A stretch of DNA of 64,000 nt. Source: Domibacillus epiphyticus (lineage in GTDB: Bacteria > Bacillota > Bacilli > Bacillales > Domibacillaceae). Positions 34,964-43,551 of the stretch are shown here, one piece after another; the first letter of the stretch is position 1, and each line of letters opens with the position of its first letter. Below the pieces are notes generated by a model. That model was given only the letters and a program-made list of their open reading frames with translations. It ran no database searches and was not told the origin of the DNA. The stretch is taken from contig NZ_MSFI01000002.1 in the NCBI RefSeq assembly GCF_001975785.1, positions 62,001 through 126,000 on the forward strand, written 5' to 3'. The translations under genes were made by a program, and so were the position numbers.

Positions 34964-35749
34964 TCAATCTGTAAACGTTACGCTGACTTCTCCAATATGA
35001 GCCATTCGAGCAGTGAAAACGTCTCCAGCTTCTGCTTGAACAGCAGCTGACAGCGCTCCAGACAGAATGATTTCCCCCGCTTCTAAGTAAATGCCGAATT
35101 CAAATAATTTATTGGCGAGCCATGCAATCGCATTAGCAGGGCCGCCTAGCGCTGCTGCACCAACACCTGTATTAACCAATTTGTTGTTTTTATAGAAAGC
35201 CATACCAAGATGGGATAGATCCACTTTATCGACACTTACTGGTTGGCCGCCCAATACGTACATACCAGAGGAAGCATTATCAGCAATCGTATCCTGCAGT
35301 TTAATTTGCCAGTCCTCAATTCTGCTGTCCACAATTTCGAGCGCTGGCTGTATATACTCTGTGGCAAGCAATACTTCAGTTGATGTCACTCTTGGTCCGA
35401 CGAGGTCCTGGTTCAATTTAAATGCGATTTCAGCCTCCACTTTTGGTTGAATCAACCTGCCTAAGGAGACTTTTCCGCCGTCTTCCACTTCCATGCGGTT
35501 CAATAGATGCCCATAGTCTGGTTGATCTACACCGAGCAGTTTTTGCATAGCTAGCGAAGTTAAACCGATTTTTTTCCCGACGATGCTAGCGCCGGCTTCT
35601 ACCTTTCTTTCAATTGTTTTTAATTGAATCATATACGCTTCTCTCACCGAAATATCAGGATGCCGTTCAGTTAATGGTTTCACTGCATTCGCATTTTCTT
35701 CAGCTACTGCCAACCGATCTGAGAAGGAGACAGTTTGTAATAAATTCAT
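34964..35749 (-). CDS. 2-hydroxypenta-2,4-dienoate hydratase (MhpD/DmpE-like)
   Basis: 261 residues. Family motifs are GKKIGLTSLAMQKLLGVDQP, IQPKVEAEIAFKL, IVDSRIEDWQIKLQDTIADN and EAGEIILSGALSAA, closer to the hydratases than to the decarboxylases. It would hydrate 2-hydroxypentadienoate to 4-hydroxy-2-oxovalerate. It pairs with the paralogous decarboxylase gene 66 nt downstream; the two enzymes form a complex in known meta pathways. ATG at 35749 has GGTGGAG upstream; the longer frame does not. Confidence 0.88.
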   Translation of the reverse strand: MNLLQTVSFSDRLAVAEENANAVKPLTERHPDISVREAYMIQLKTIERKVEAGASIVGKKIGLTSLAMQKLLGVDQPDYGHLLNRMEVEDGGKVSLGRLIQPKVEAEIAFKLNQDLVGPRVTSTEVLLATEYIQPALEIVDSRIEDWQIKLQDTIADNASSGMYVLGGQPVSVDKVDLSHLGMAFYKNNKLVNTGVGAAALGGPANAIAWLANKLFEFGIYLEAGEIILSGALSAAVQAEAGDVFTARMAHIGEVSVTFTD

Positions 35750-35935
35750 CTGATTTCTCCACCTATTCAATAATTAATTTTGTCGTAAGAACACTCTCTG
35801 ATAACTTATTTAGATTCATAAGAAAATGGGGCAGGGAGTACCACTCTGCACGATCGGTACGCCTTTTATTTCACTTCATCTTGCTAGTTTTTAATATATG
35901 CGGTCTATACCGTGCTTATAACTATGAAACAATTC

Positions 35936-36175
35936 TCACCAAACTTGCAGTATATGAGCTCTGTCAACCGCTTCCCAAACTGATATTACTTCAAACCCTT
36001 CTTTTTTCCAATGGACATCTTCCGTCCCTTCTCTTAACACAACAAGTACTTCTGCATTCATTTCCCGTAACTTTTTGGCATGTTGATAGCCTTGTTCATC
36101 GTATCCTATGATGGCAACCGTCTTATTACGAAAATATAAATGAATTAAATCCTCTGAATCACGCTGCTTTATCAT
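35936..36175 (-). pseudogene. Truncated ketol-acid reductoisomerase-like gene (N-terminal ~79 residues)
   Basis: ATG at 36175 behind AGGAGGAAGTTGCTT opens a frame matching the start of IlvC: KTVAIIGYDEQGYQHAKKLR, then VVLREGTEDVHW and GFEVISVWEAVDRAHIL. It stops where the Rossmann domain should continue. The dinucleotide motif GYGSQG is altered to GYDEQG. Full IlvC is over 320 residues, so this is a broken gene or a small leftover that kept its translation signals. Confidence 0.7.
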
Positions 36176-36289
36176 AAGCAACTTCCTCCTATAGTTAGTC
36201 CCTAACACCGCCGATCAAGTTTGAACCGGGAATATATGATGTACAATCAATACGCCTGTTTCTTTTTCACCATGCACCTTTTTTGACTA

Positions 36290-37384
36290 TCAGTTCCAAG
36301 GGTTTACGGTAACGTGAATAGCCCCTTTTTCTCCCTCTCCACCGACTGTTTTCAATGCTTGATCCACTTCATTTAGTCCAAAATCATGTGTGCACATCTC
36401 GCCTAAAGGATATTTGCCAGAAGCAATCAATTGTATTGCCCGTTCAACAGAACCATAGCTATGACCTCGAACACCCTTCATTGTGATGCATTTTGACATC
36501 AATTTGTCACTGTAAAAACTAGGGATCTCTTGATGTTTTTTCCCCGCAATAATAATTGTGCCCCTTATTTTCACTAACTCGACTGCCAACGTAACAGTAC
36601 TTGGACCGCCCGAGGCAACATCGATGACGATATCAGCCATTGCGTCACCCGTTATCTCTTTCACCCGTTCATATATATCTTCTTTCTGAACATCGATTGT
36701 AAAATCTGCACCAAACTTTCTTGCTAATTCCAGCCTTTCTTTGTCTGCCGTCATCCCGCTCACGATAATACAATCCGATCCAGCCTGTTTTGCGGCAAGG
36801 ACACAGCCCAGCCCCTGTTGGCCTGGCCCCTGTATTAGTACTGTTTTTCCAGGGCCAGCCTCTCCTTCATTTACAGCCCATTCAATCCCATTCCCTAATG
36901 GCAAAGCCAATGCGGCCTCTCTGGCGGGAACATGCTCTGGCACTTTGTGAAAGACAGAGTTCGGATGCAAATATAGAAATTGACTGTAACCGCCCCATAA
37001 AGATGGGGTTTCATTAACGGTTGTGTATCCAAACCGAATACCGCCGTTCCATTTGTCGGTTGCTGCGCACAAACGAAATTCTCCAGAACGGCAGCGAGGA
37101 CAGTGTCCGCACGGGAGATATTCCTCCAGTGCGACACGATCTCCTTCTTTCACTCCCCATCGTTCCGCAGCAAATTTTCCAACCTTCTCTATATAGCCGA
37201 CGACTTCATGACCTAAAATTCGATCCCCAATATATTTCTTGTAGTCTGGCCAATCACTACCGCAAACACCCGACACCTCTACTTTTAATAAACCTGCATC
37301 GTCTGGAATCTCCGGAATGTCAAATGTTTTCACAACTGTTTGTTTTTCACCTGACTGAACAGCAGCTAATACTTTTTCTTTCAA
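36290..37384 (-). CDS. Zinc-dependent alcohol dehydrogenase (MDR family)
   Basis: A 364-residue medium-chain dehydrogenase. The catalytic zinc site appears as VCGSDW and GHEVVG. The structural zinc Cys cluster is CGHCPRCRSGEFRLC. The NAD(P) fold shows a GPGQQGLG nucleotide loop and a late SGMTADKERLELARKFGAD. TTG at 37384, six bases after GGGAGGAA, is the best start. In this operon it may oxidise a cis-dihydrodiol or a ring-fission semialdehyde, but this is inference. Confidence 0.87.
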   Translation of the reverse strand: MKEKVLAAVQSGEKQTVVKTFDIPEIPDDAGLLKVEVSGVCGSDWPDYKKYIGDRILGHEVVGYIEKVGKFAAERWGVKEGDRVALEEYLPCGHCPRCRSGEFRLCAATDKWNGGIRFGYTTVNETPSLWGGYSQFLYLHPNSVFHKVPEHVPAREAALALPLGNGIEWAVNEGEAGPGKTVLIQGPGQQGLGCVLAAKQAGSDCIIVSGMTADKERLELARKFGADFTIDVQKEDIYERVKEITGDAMADIVIDVASGGPSTVTLAVELVKIRGTIIIAGKKHQEIPSFYSDKLMSKCITMKGVRGHSYGSVERAIQLIASGKYPLGEMCTHDFGLNEVDQALKTVGGEGEKGAIHVTVNPWN

Positions 37385-37435
37385 AAGTAATTCCTCCCTC
37401 AATATTATTTTTAATATTTTGATTATTCAAAATAA

Positions 37436-38779
37436 TTATTTTGCATTCTGCATCGAGTCTGTTTGAACGGTTTCTTTGTCTAACTCTGCCTCGCGAACAT
37501 AATCTTCCTCTGTTAAGGCTAAAACTTCTTTAGCCCCTATTTGAAATGGGACACCCTCCGGCAAAACAACAGATGCAGATCGAACACGATGTGTCTCGGG
37601 ACTTAGCGCCGGGGGAGTTTTACCTTCTTCAAGGTCATGTGCTGCTTTCAGCATCATTCTGCGAGCCGCAATAATCGCTGCATCACTTGACCCGAGACGT
37701 TCCTGTGTCCGGTCTGCAATCCGTCCTTGTGTTTCCTGTACCGCGCTGTCTTGAGCCTGAATTCCATGTATACCGGTGAAAGACTGTCCGCTTGCCTGGA
37801 GCTCCCGATCAATTAAATAGTCATTTTCTTTATTTTGCTTGGCTCTTAACGTGCCTGGGATCAATTCCATGTGAATCCCTCTGCCGCTCTTCAAAACTTT
37901 CATTTCATGATCTGTCAAAGGCCGTGCTGGATTCCAATTGATATTCCATGTGTACACATTCTCATCATCCATCGGCACCCATGCATGCGCACCCCTTGGC
38001 GTATCTTCATAAGGCGGAATCATCGTATACCATGGCATTAAAAATTGTGTAATCCGCCAATAAAGACTCCCTTTTTCGGCATGACGGTTGGCTCCCACCA
38101 GCATTCCATAATCCATTTTTTCCACTTCAAATTTTGGCGCAGTATCTTGAGTTAGGTAGTTTGCTACTTGACTTTCAGCTTTCTTTTTCAGTCCCATAAA
38201 CCCTTGGCCGCCTGCACCTCTGTGAAGGAATGAAATATGACTCGAATCTAATCCGCCCTCTATCGCCTGAAAATAATTGTTGTATTGAATTTTTCTGGTC
38301 ATATAGCGATGGCTATCGGGCACTAAATTCCACTCAAGTTCAGGTAATTCAGGCATTAATTCTTCCGGTCCCATGTATGTCCATATGACCCCTCCACGTT
38401 CCCTGCAAGGGTAAGATTTGATTTTTACCTTATGTTTAAAATTGCTGGAAGGCGGTTCAGATGGCATATCTACACAGTCTCCATTTACATCGAACTTCCA
38501 TCCGTGATAAACGCATCGAATACCGCATTCTTCATTTCGAGCAAAGTATAGTGACACTTTACGATGCGGACAGAACTCATCAATTAGACCAACCTTGCCC
38601 TCTGAATCGCGAAATGCCAGCAGCTCTTCTCCCAGTAATTTAGTTCTTACTGGTGTACAATTCGGCTTCGGCAATTCGGTAGAAATCATTGCCGGGATCC
38701 AATATCTTCTAAATAGTTTTCCCATAGGTGTATCCGGACCAGTTCTCGTTAACGTTTCGTTATTTTCTTTTGATAACAT
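37436..38779 (-). CDS. Rieske oxygenase alpha subunit, phthalate 4,5-dioxygenase-like
   Basis: A 447-residue ring-hydroxylating oxygenase. The Rieske [2Fe-2S] ligands are in FCPHRKVSLY and CVYHGWKFD. The mononuclear iron site is EGGLDSSHISFLH. Length and the C-terminal region fit the alpha-only phthalate 4,5-dioxygenase group (OphA2/Pht3), which also includes other carboxylated-aromatic oxygenases. It would need an NAD(P)H reductase that is not encoded here. It lies between the LysR and alcohol dehydrogenase genes on the same strand. Confidence 0.88.
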   Translation of the reverse strand: MLSKENNETLTRTGPDTPMGKLFRRYWIPAMISTELPKPNCTPVRTKLLGEELLAFRDSEGKVGLIDEFCPHRKVSLYFARNEECGIRCVYHGWKFDVNGDCVDMPSEPPSSNFKHKVKIKSYPCRERGGVIWTYMGPEELMPELPELEWNLVPDSHRYMTRKIQYNNYFQAIEGGLDSSHISFLHRGAGGQGFMGLKKKAESQVANYLTQDTAPKFEVEKMDYGMLVGANRHAEKGSLYWRITQFLMPWYTMIPPYEDTPRGAHAWVPMDDENVYTWNINWNPARPLTDHEMKVLKSGRGIHMELIPGTLRAKQNKENDYLIDRELQASGQSFTGIHGIQAQDSAVQETQGRIADRTQERLGSSDAAIIAARRMMLKAAHDLEEGKTPPALSPETHRVRSASVVLPEGVPFQIGAKEVLALTEEDYVREAELDKETVQTDSMQNAK

Positions 38780-38809
38780 GTCTTCTCCTCCATTTCTTTA
38801 TTGAGTTCT

Positions 38810-39709
38810 TTATAAATATTCTTGATTTCCAATTTTCCTCTTCAAAAAATTCATTATGAGCGCCACAACTTGATAGGATTCTTTACGCTCTAATGAGATC
38901 ATGGATAAGTTCTCTATAATAGGCGGGAGATTTCTTATCTCCACTTTTTTCAGCAGTCCCTTATCTAACTCTTCTTCTATGCTGATCGTTGGTAATATAC
39001 AAATAAACGGGGAATAACTAACCATTTGCTTGGCAGCTTCAATCTGGTTTAGCTCCATTGCAATATTTGGCGTTACATTAAACTCAGAAAAAATTTTCCT
39101 GATCTGAGCCCATGCGTCTGACTTTTGCTGATAGGTCACCATTGGCGCTTTAATCAGTTCCGCCATATCCACTTCTCTATCCGCAAAAGAGTGCTCGGGG
39201 CTGCACACCACGCTTAACTCACAGGCCGAGAGATGATATTGTTTCACTTCAGGTTTTTTTACTTTAGAAGATACCAGCCCAATATCTATTTGATCCTGCA
39301 AGAGCATTTCTGTAATTTGAACCGAATTGCCCGTCATCATCTTTAACTCAATTCCCGGATAGTTTTTAAGAATATTACCTAAAATAGCCGGGAGAACGTA
39401 GACTGACCATAAAGCAGTGGCTCCAATAGTTACTTTTCCTTCCATCTTTTCATTTAAACTGGAAAGCTTTTCTTTAACAACGCTTTCGATTTCCATCAAT
39501 TTTAATGCGTAAGGAAGAAAAGCTTCCCCCTCCTTTGTCAGCTTAATAGCACGTTTGCTGCGGACAAACAATGATTTTCCCAATTCCTGCTCCAGCGTCT
39601 GAATACGCGCTGTAACGGATGGCTGGCTCAACTGTAGAATATGAGAAGCTTGGGCAAAACTCATTTCTCTTGCGATTGTTATAAATGTGTGCACGTTTTT
39701 TAAATCCAT
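38810..39709 (-). CDS. LysR-family regulator
   Basis: 299 residues: N-terminal helix-turn-helix (FAQASHILQLSQPSVTARIQ) and a LysR substrate-binding domain from ~90. It lies inside the catabolic cluster, upstream of and on the same strand as the phthalate-type oxygenase operon and downstream of the TRAP genes. It probably activates the lower segment (38.8-32.2 kb) in response to an aromatic acid or ring-cleavage intermediate; the ligand is unknown. Confidence 0.92.
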   Translation of the reverse strand: MDLKNVHTFITIAREMSFAQASHILQLSQPSVTARIQTLEQELGKSLFVRSKRAIKLTKEGEAFLPYALKLMEIESVVKEKLSSLNEKMEGKVTIGATALWSVYVLPAILGNILKNYPGIELKMMTGNSVQITEMLLQDQIDIGLVSSKVKKPEVKQYHLSACELSVVCSPEHSFADREVDMAELIKAPMVTYQQKSDAWAQIRKIFSEFNVTPNIAMELNQIEAAKQMVSYSPFICILPTISIEEELDKGLLKKVEIRNLPPIIENLSMISLERKESYQVVALIMNFLKRKIGNQEYL

Positions 39710-39828
39710 TTCATCTCACCTGTCCTTATGGATCGAATGTTTTTTCATTTTTTGCTTTATCTATTTTACAAATAGAAAATATCTATCGAACAGGTAGATA
39801 CAAATTGCACAAGGAGTGCCGAATTGTG

Positions 39829-41724
39829 TTAATTCGGCAGCTCACCTGGCAGTTCAGTGTTACTTTTCACTTTCGTAAATTTTTGCCACAGTAAAACCAC
39901 TATGCCTATAATAAAACCGATGAGTGGATAAAGAATACCTGGTCCTATTAATAGTAACCCGGCAATGCTCGTTACAACTCGTTCTACTATATTCATGTTT
40001 TTGATGAAATATCCCCGGATACTGCAAGCAAGCAGAATAGAACCTGCAATAGCGGTAATAACCGCAATGGCTATATCTGACACAGACCCTTTAAGTAACA
40101 GTCCTGGACTGAAAATAAAAGCAAATGGTATAAGGTAGGCGGCTATGCCTAAACGTACGGCCTCTCCACCAGTCTCCCAAACTTTACTTCCACTAAGCCC
40201 GCAGGCCACATAGACCGCAATACACACAGGCGGTGTAATAAAAGAGGATAAGCCCCAGTAGACCACAAATAAATGTGCGCTAATATCAGGAATCCCCATT
40301 TGAATTAACGCCGGTACAACTAATGTAGCCAACGTAATATAGGCAGGTATTGAATCTAAGCCCATTCCAAGAATTAAACTGGCTAATCCCACTAGAAGTA
40401 GCGTTAAAAGCAAGTTTCCTCCTGATACATCTATAATGAATTGTGAAAATTTAATTCCAACACCACTTAATTCTAATGCCCCAACCATAATACCTACAGC
40501 GCCTGTGACAACGGCAATCAACACCCACCCTTTGACAGCGGTTTCAAAAGATAACATAATATTTTTAGGAAGAAGCCAATTATCCCGGTCTTTAGATAAG
40601 AAACTGCAGCCTATTAAGAATGGAAGTGAGTAGATTCCTGATATTTCAGGCGTGAAGCCCTTTACAATCAGAAAGTAGACTAAAGCGATAATCGGAATTA
40701 AGTAATACCACCCTGCCGAAAAAACATTCCAGAAATTAGGCAATTCTTTCCTTGGCAATGCTGGTATCCCTTCTTTGTACGCTTGTAAATGAACAGAAAC
40801 AAAGATAATTAAGAAATAAAGCAAGGCCGGTACTAAAGCGGCAATCGCAATTTGCGCATACGGTACACCGATCCATTCTGCCATGACAAAGGCGATCGCG
40901 CCCATGACAGGCGGTAAAAATTGACCTCCAGTTGACGCTGTAGCCTCCACGGCGCCGGCAAATTTCGGTGTATAGCCTACTTTTTTCATGAGAGGGATTG
41001 TAAAAACTCCTGTTGTGGCAACATTCCCCGATGGCGAACCAGAAATAGATCCAAATAAAGCACTTGATAAAACCGCAGCCTTGGCTGGGCCGCCTTTTGA
41101 CCAACCGGTAAGAGAAAGGGCAACGTCCATAAACCATTTACCGGCACCTGCCCGTTCCAGCAATGCACCAAATATCAGAAAAACAATTAAGATCGATGTG
41201 GCCACTTTAAGGGGCAGTCCAAAAATGCCACTGCTTCCCACAAAAGCACTGTATAATAATCGGTCAATATGATATCCTTCCCCGTACAAAATACCCGGGA
41301 GATACTTTTGAAATATCGTAATACTGACTAACGACAGAATTAGAATCGGAAAGACCCAGCCTGTTTTTCTCCTGACCGCTTCCAATAATGGGATGCAGAG
41401 AAGAACCGCTAAAAATACTCCTGTTTTATCAAGAAACCCAAATTGGCTGTACTGAAGAACCCTTTCATAGAAGAAGATTACGTATCCTAGGCTCACAAAG
41501 GAACAACCGATTAACAAATAATCATAAAAAGGAATTTTTGAACTTTCTTTTTTTCCAGCACGGAATAAAATGAAGATGATTAGCAATGCACAAGTCAAAC
41601 TGATGGCTAGATGGATTTGTGTAGGGATGAAAAAACCAAGCTGAGGTAAAAATTGTCCGGCGATGATAATATGGTAGAGACCAATTATTGTAGAAATCCA
41701 TAAAATTAATTTAGATCGCAGCAA
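39829..41724 (-). CDS. TRAP transporter fused permease (4TM/12TM), copy 2
   Basis: About 631 residues with some 17 membrane helices, the fused small-plus-large permease typical of TAXI-TRAP systems. DctM-family signatures are AAVLSSALFGSISGSPSGN, TIPLMKKVGYTPKFAGAVEA and LILGMGLDSIPAYIT. The start chosen is TTG at 41724, with AAGGTG six bases upstream. It follows its TAXI binding-protein gene after 35 nt. It imports an organic acid using an ion gradient. The cargo is presumably the aromatic acid degraded by this cluster. Confidence 0.9.
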   Translation of the reverse strand: MLRSKLILWISTIIGLYHIIIAGQFLPQLGFFIPTQIHLAISLTCALLIIFILFRAGKKESSKIPFYDYLLIGCSFVSLGYVIFFYERVLQYSQFGFLDKTGVFLAVLLCIPLLEAVRRKTGWVFPILILSLVSITIFQKYLPGILYGEGYHIDRLLYSAFVGSSGIFGLPLKVATSILIVFLIFGALLERAGAGKWFMDVALSLTGWSKGGPAKAAVLSSALFGSISGSPSGNVATTGVFTIPLMKKVGYTPKFAGAVEATASTGGQFLPPVMGAIAFVMAEWIGVPYAQIAIAALVPALLYFLIIFVSVHLQAYKEGIPALPRKELPNFWNVFSAGWYYLIPIIALVYFLIVKGFTPEISGIYSLPFLIGCSFLSKDRDNWLLPKNIMLSFETAVKGWVLIAVVTGAVGIMVGALELSGVGIKFSQFIIDVSGGNLLLTLLLVGLASLILGMGLDSIPAYITLATLVVPALIQMGIPDISAHLFVVYWGLSSFITPPVCIAVYVACGLSGSKVWETGGEAVRLGIAAYLIPFAFIFSPGLLLKGSVSDIAIAVITAIAGSILLACSIRGYFIKNMNIVERVVTSIAGLLLIGPGILYPLIGFIIGIVVLLWQKFTKVKSNTELPGELPN

Positions 41725-41759
41725 TCTTTTCACCTTCCCTTTTAAATTTTTGATCTTGA

Positions 41760-42824
41760 CTACTGAGTTTCTAATGTCTGCTGGATAACATCCATTTCCG
41801 GATGCCAAGCCTTGATTTCTTGATAATACTTAATCGCCCCGGCATGAAACGGGATAACGGGGTCTGTTAAGGAATGTTCGACAGTCCAGTCTTTTGCGGA
41901 GCTGTGAAGTGCGCTAAATTCATCGTAATTATTAAACATTGTTTTTGTTAAACGGTAGACTGCATCGTCTTCCAGCTCTCTTTTTGCCACTAAATATGTG
42001 TTAAGTGCAAATGCTGTTACATCTTTTTTTTGATTTGAATAGGTTCCGCCTGGAATCACAAATTTATGGACCGCTTTAGGCAGCTTTTCTAAAATAGAAT
42101 CTACTTTTTCTTCTTCGAAAGAAATAAGCTTAAACTCTTCATCTGAAAGTAGTTCTGATAGTGTGGCCGCATTTAAACTGGCAGGGAAAAATGCACCGTC
42201 AACAGTTCCTAGCTCTAAAGCTTCTATCACTTCCGGCGAATCAGTCGTTGAGATAATTTTTACATCTTCTTTTGCAACACCATACTCATCTAAGACCGCA
42301 TCCATAATTTGTTCAATCTCCGGCATTGCCGGACGCTTACCAATAATTGTTTTTCCTTTTAAGTTACTCGGACTGTCAATGCCAGAGTCTTTACGAACAA
42401 TGAGTTGTCTTACAGATGCTTGACCTTGTGCAACAAGGCGGATATCCACTTTCGATTCAAAAGGTGTAATTCCTTTGAATCCATCCTCGGCTGCAAGCGA
42501 ATTCGTGATAGCAAAATCCACCCTGTCCGTAGCGAGAGCGAAGACATTCGGGTGTGATCCTCCGACAGGTTCTACGGTCATATTATATCCGGGATCATGC
42601 TTGGAAATAATATTAGACAAACCCACGCCGACCGTATAGAAAGGACTTCCTGAACTGGACGTTCCGATTCGAACAGATGTTTGTTTACCGATTTCACCTG
42701 ATGAATTAGAAGTTTGAGCTGAACTTTTTATGGAGTTTTGGTTACCATTTGGCCCACATGCGCTTAATAGCAAACTTAATGTGGAGATAAACATTACGAC
42801 AAACAAAAACTGTTTTTTCACCAA
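41760..42824 (-). CDS. TAXI-type TRAP solute-binding lipoprotein, copy 2
   Basis: 354 residues with a lipoprotein signal (LLLSAC) and a TAXI-family binding domain: IGTSSSGSPFYTVGVGLSN, VEPVGGSHPNVFAL and GKTIIGKRPAMPEIEQI. Anchored outside the membrane, it hands solute to the fused permease next door. The start is TTG at 42824 (or the GTG just after it) behind GGAGAAG. The AT-rich 42.83-43.18 kb gap upstream holds no supported gene. Confidence 0.9.
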   Translation of the reverse strand: MVKKQFLFVVMFISTLSLLLSACGPNGNQNSIKSSAQTSNSSGEIGKQTSVRIGTSSSGSPFYTVGVGLSNIISKHDPGYNMTVEPVGGSHPNVFALATDRVDFAITNSLAAEDGFKGITPFESKVDIRLVAQGQASVRQLIVRKDSGIDSPSNLKGKTIIGKRPAMPEIEQIMDAVLDEYGVAKEDVKIISTTDSPEVIEALELGTVDGAFFPASLNAATLSELLSDEEFKLISFEEEKVDSILEKLPKAVHKFVIPGGTYSNQKKDVTAFALNTYLVAKRELEDDAVYRLTKTMFNNYDEFSALHSSAKDWTVEHSLTDPVIPFHAGAIKYYQEIKAWHPEMDVIQQTLETQ

Positions 42825-43185
42825 AATTAACTTCTCCTCCTCTAGCTTTTAATGATTAGAGATTACTACAACTGAGCTTTCTTTCTTGATGTATGCGCTT
42901 ACTTTATTTTAAAAAAGCCAAATGTTTTTTGAATATTTTGACTTTTTAATCGCTTATAAGTTAACTTATATATCATTAATTTGTAAAATAGATTTTTTCT
43001 ATCAATTGGAGATAACCTATCCTCACTAAAACTTATCATTCCTCTGCTAAAAAATCTGATTAAACAATATTTCTGAATTCTCATTACACTTTAACCTATT
43101 CTCCCGATTAACTCTTTATACCGACCGTATTCTAAGATTGAACTAAAAAACTTCCTACCCTGAAAATCGACTAATAAATAATCAA

Positions 43186-43218
43186 AATAAGCAGACCTTG
43201 CGTAACAAGGTCTGCTTA
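43186..43218 (-). terminator. Terminator after the TRAP-1/CxxH segment
   Basis: Stem AAGCAGACCTTG / CAAGGTCTGCTT with loop TTACG, then ATTTTGATTATT on the minus strand. Confidence 0.7.
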
Positions 43219-43298
43219 ATAAGATATCGTTTTCAACATTAATTGTTTTTGATGTACTGTACGTTTGGATCTGGTTCACCTTTCTTGCTGCTTTTTAT

Positions 43299-43505
43299 CT
43301 ATACGCCTTGTATTTGAAGCTTTTTTCTTTCATATTTTTCTATTCTCCTTTTTTCTTTAAAAGAAGGTATAGAGCCAAAAATTTTAATATCAGCTTTTTT
43401 ATGACAAAAAGAACAGGGGGATTTATCACTTTTCACTTTTTTCACATGAGGAACATCAAAGTTTTTTAAGCCATCTTTGACATGATTCGCACATACTACT
43501 AACAT
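43299..43505 (-). CDS. CxxH/CxxC small protein, copy 2
   Basis: A 68-residue protein: CANH at residues 5-8 and CSFC near 31, with VKDGLKNFDVPHVKKVK between and a basic tail. It is a paralogue of the gene at 31787, and both are preceded by AAAGCGGGGTT. It begins 46 nt after the TRAP permease stop on the same strand. After its TAG stop the same frame stays open for 19 codons (SSKKGEPDPNVQYIKNN) up to a TAA and the terminator, so the stop may be a recent nonsense change or mark a second small gene. Confidence 0.68.
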   Translation of the reverse strand: MLVVCANHVKDGLKNFDVPHVKKVKSDKSPCSFCHKKADIKIFGSIPSFKEKRRIEKYERKKLQIQGV

Positions 43506-43551
43506 AATGAACCCCGCTTTCTGAATGACCCTCTATTATTTATGCTGACAC

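Noticed and set aside
42899-43279. Two 61-62 codon ORFs between the TAXI and CxxH genes
   Set aside because: One crosses a terminator hairpin and both lack protein-like composition.
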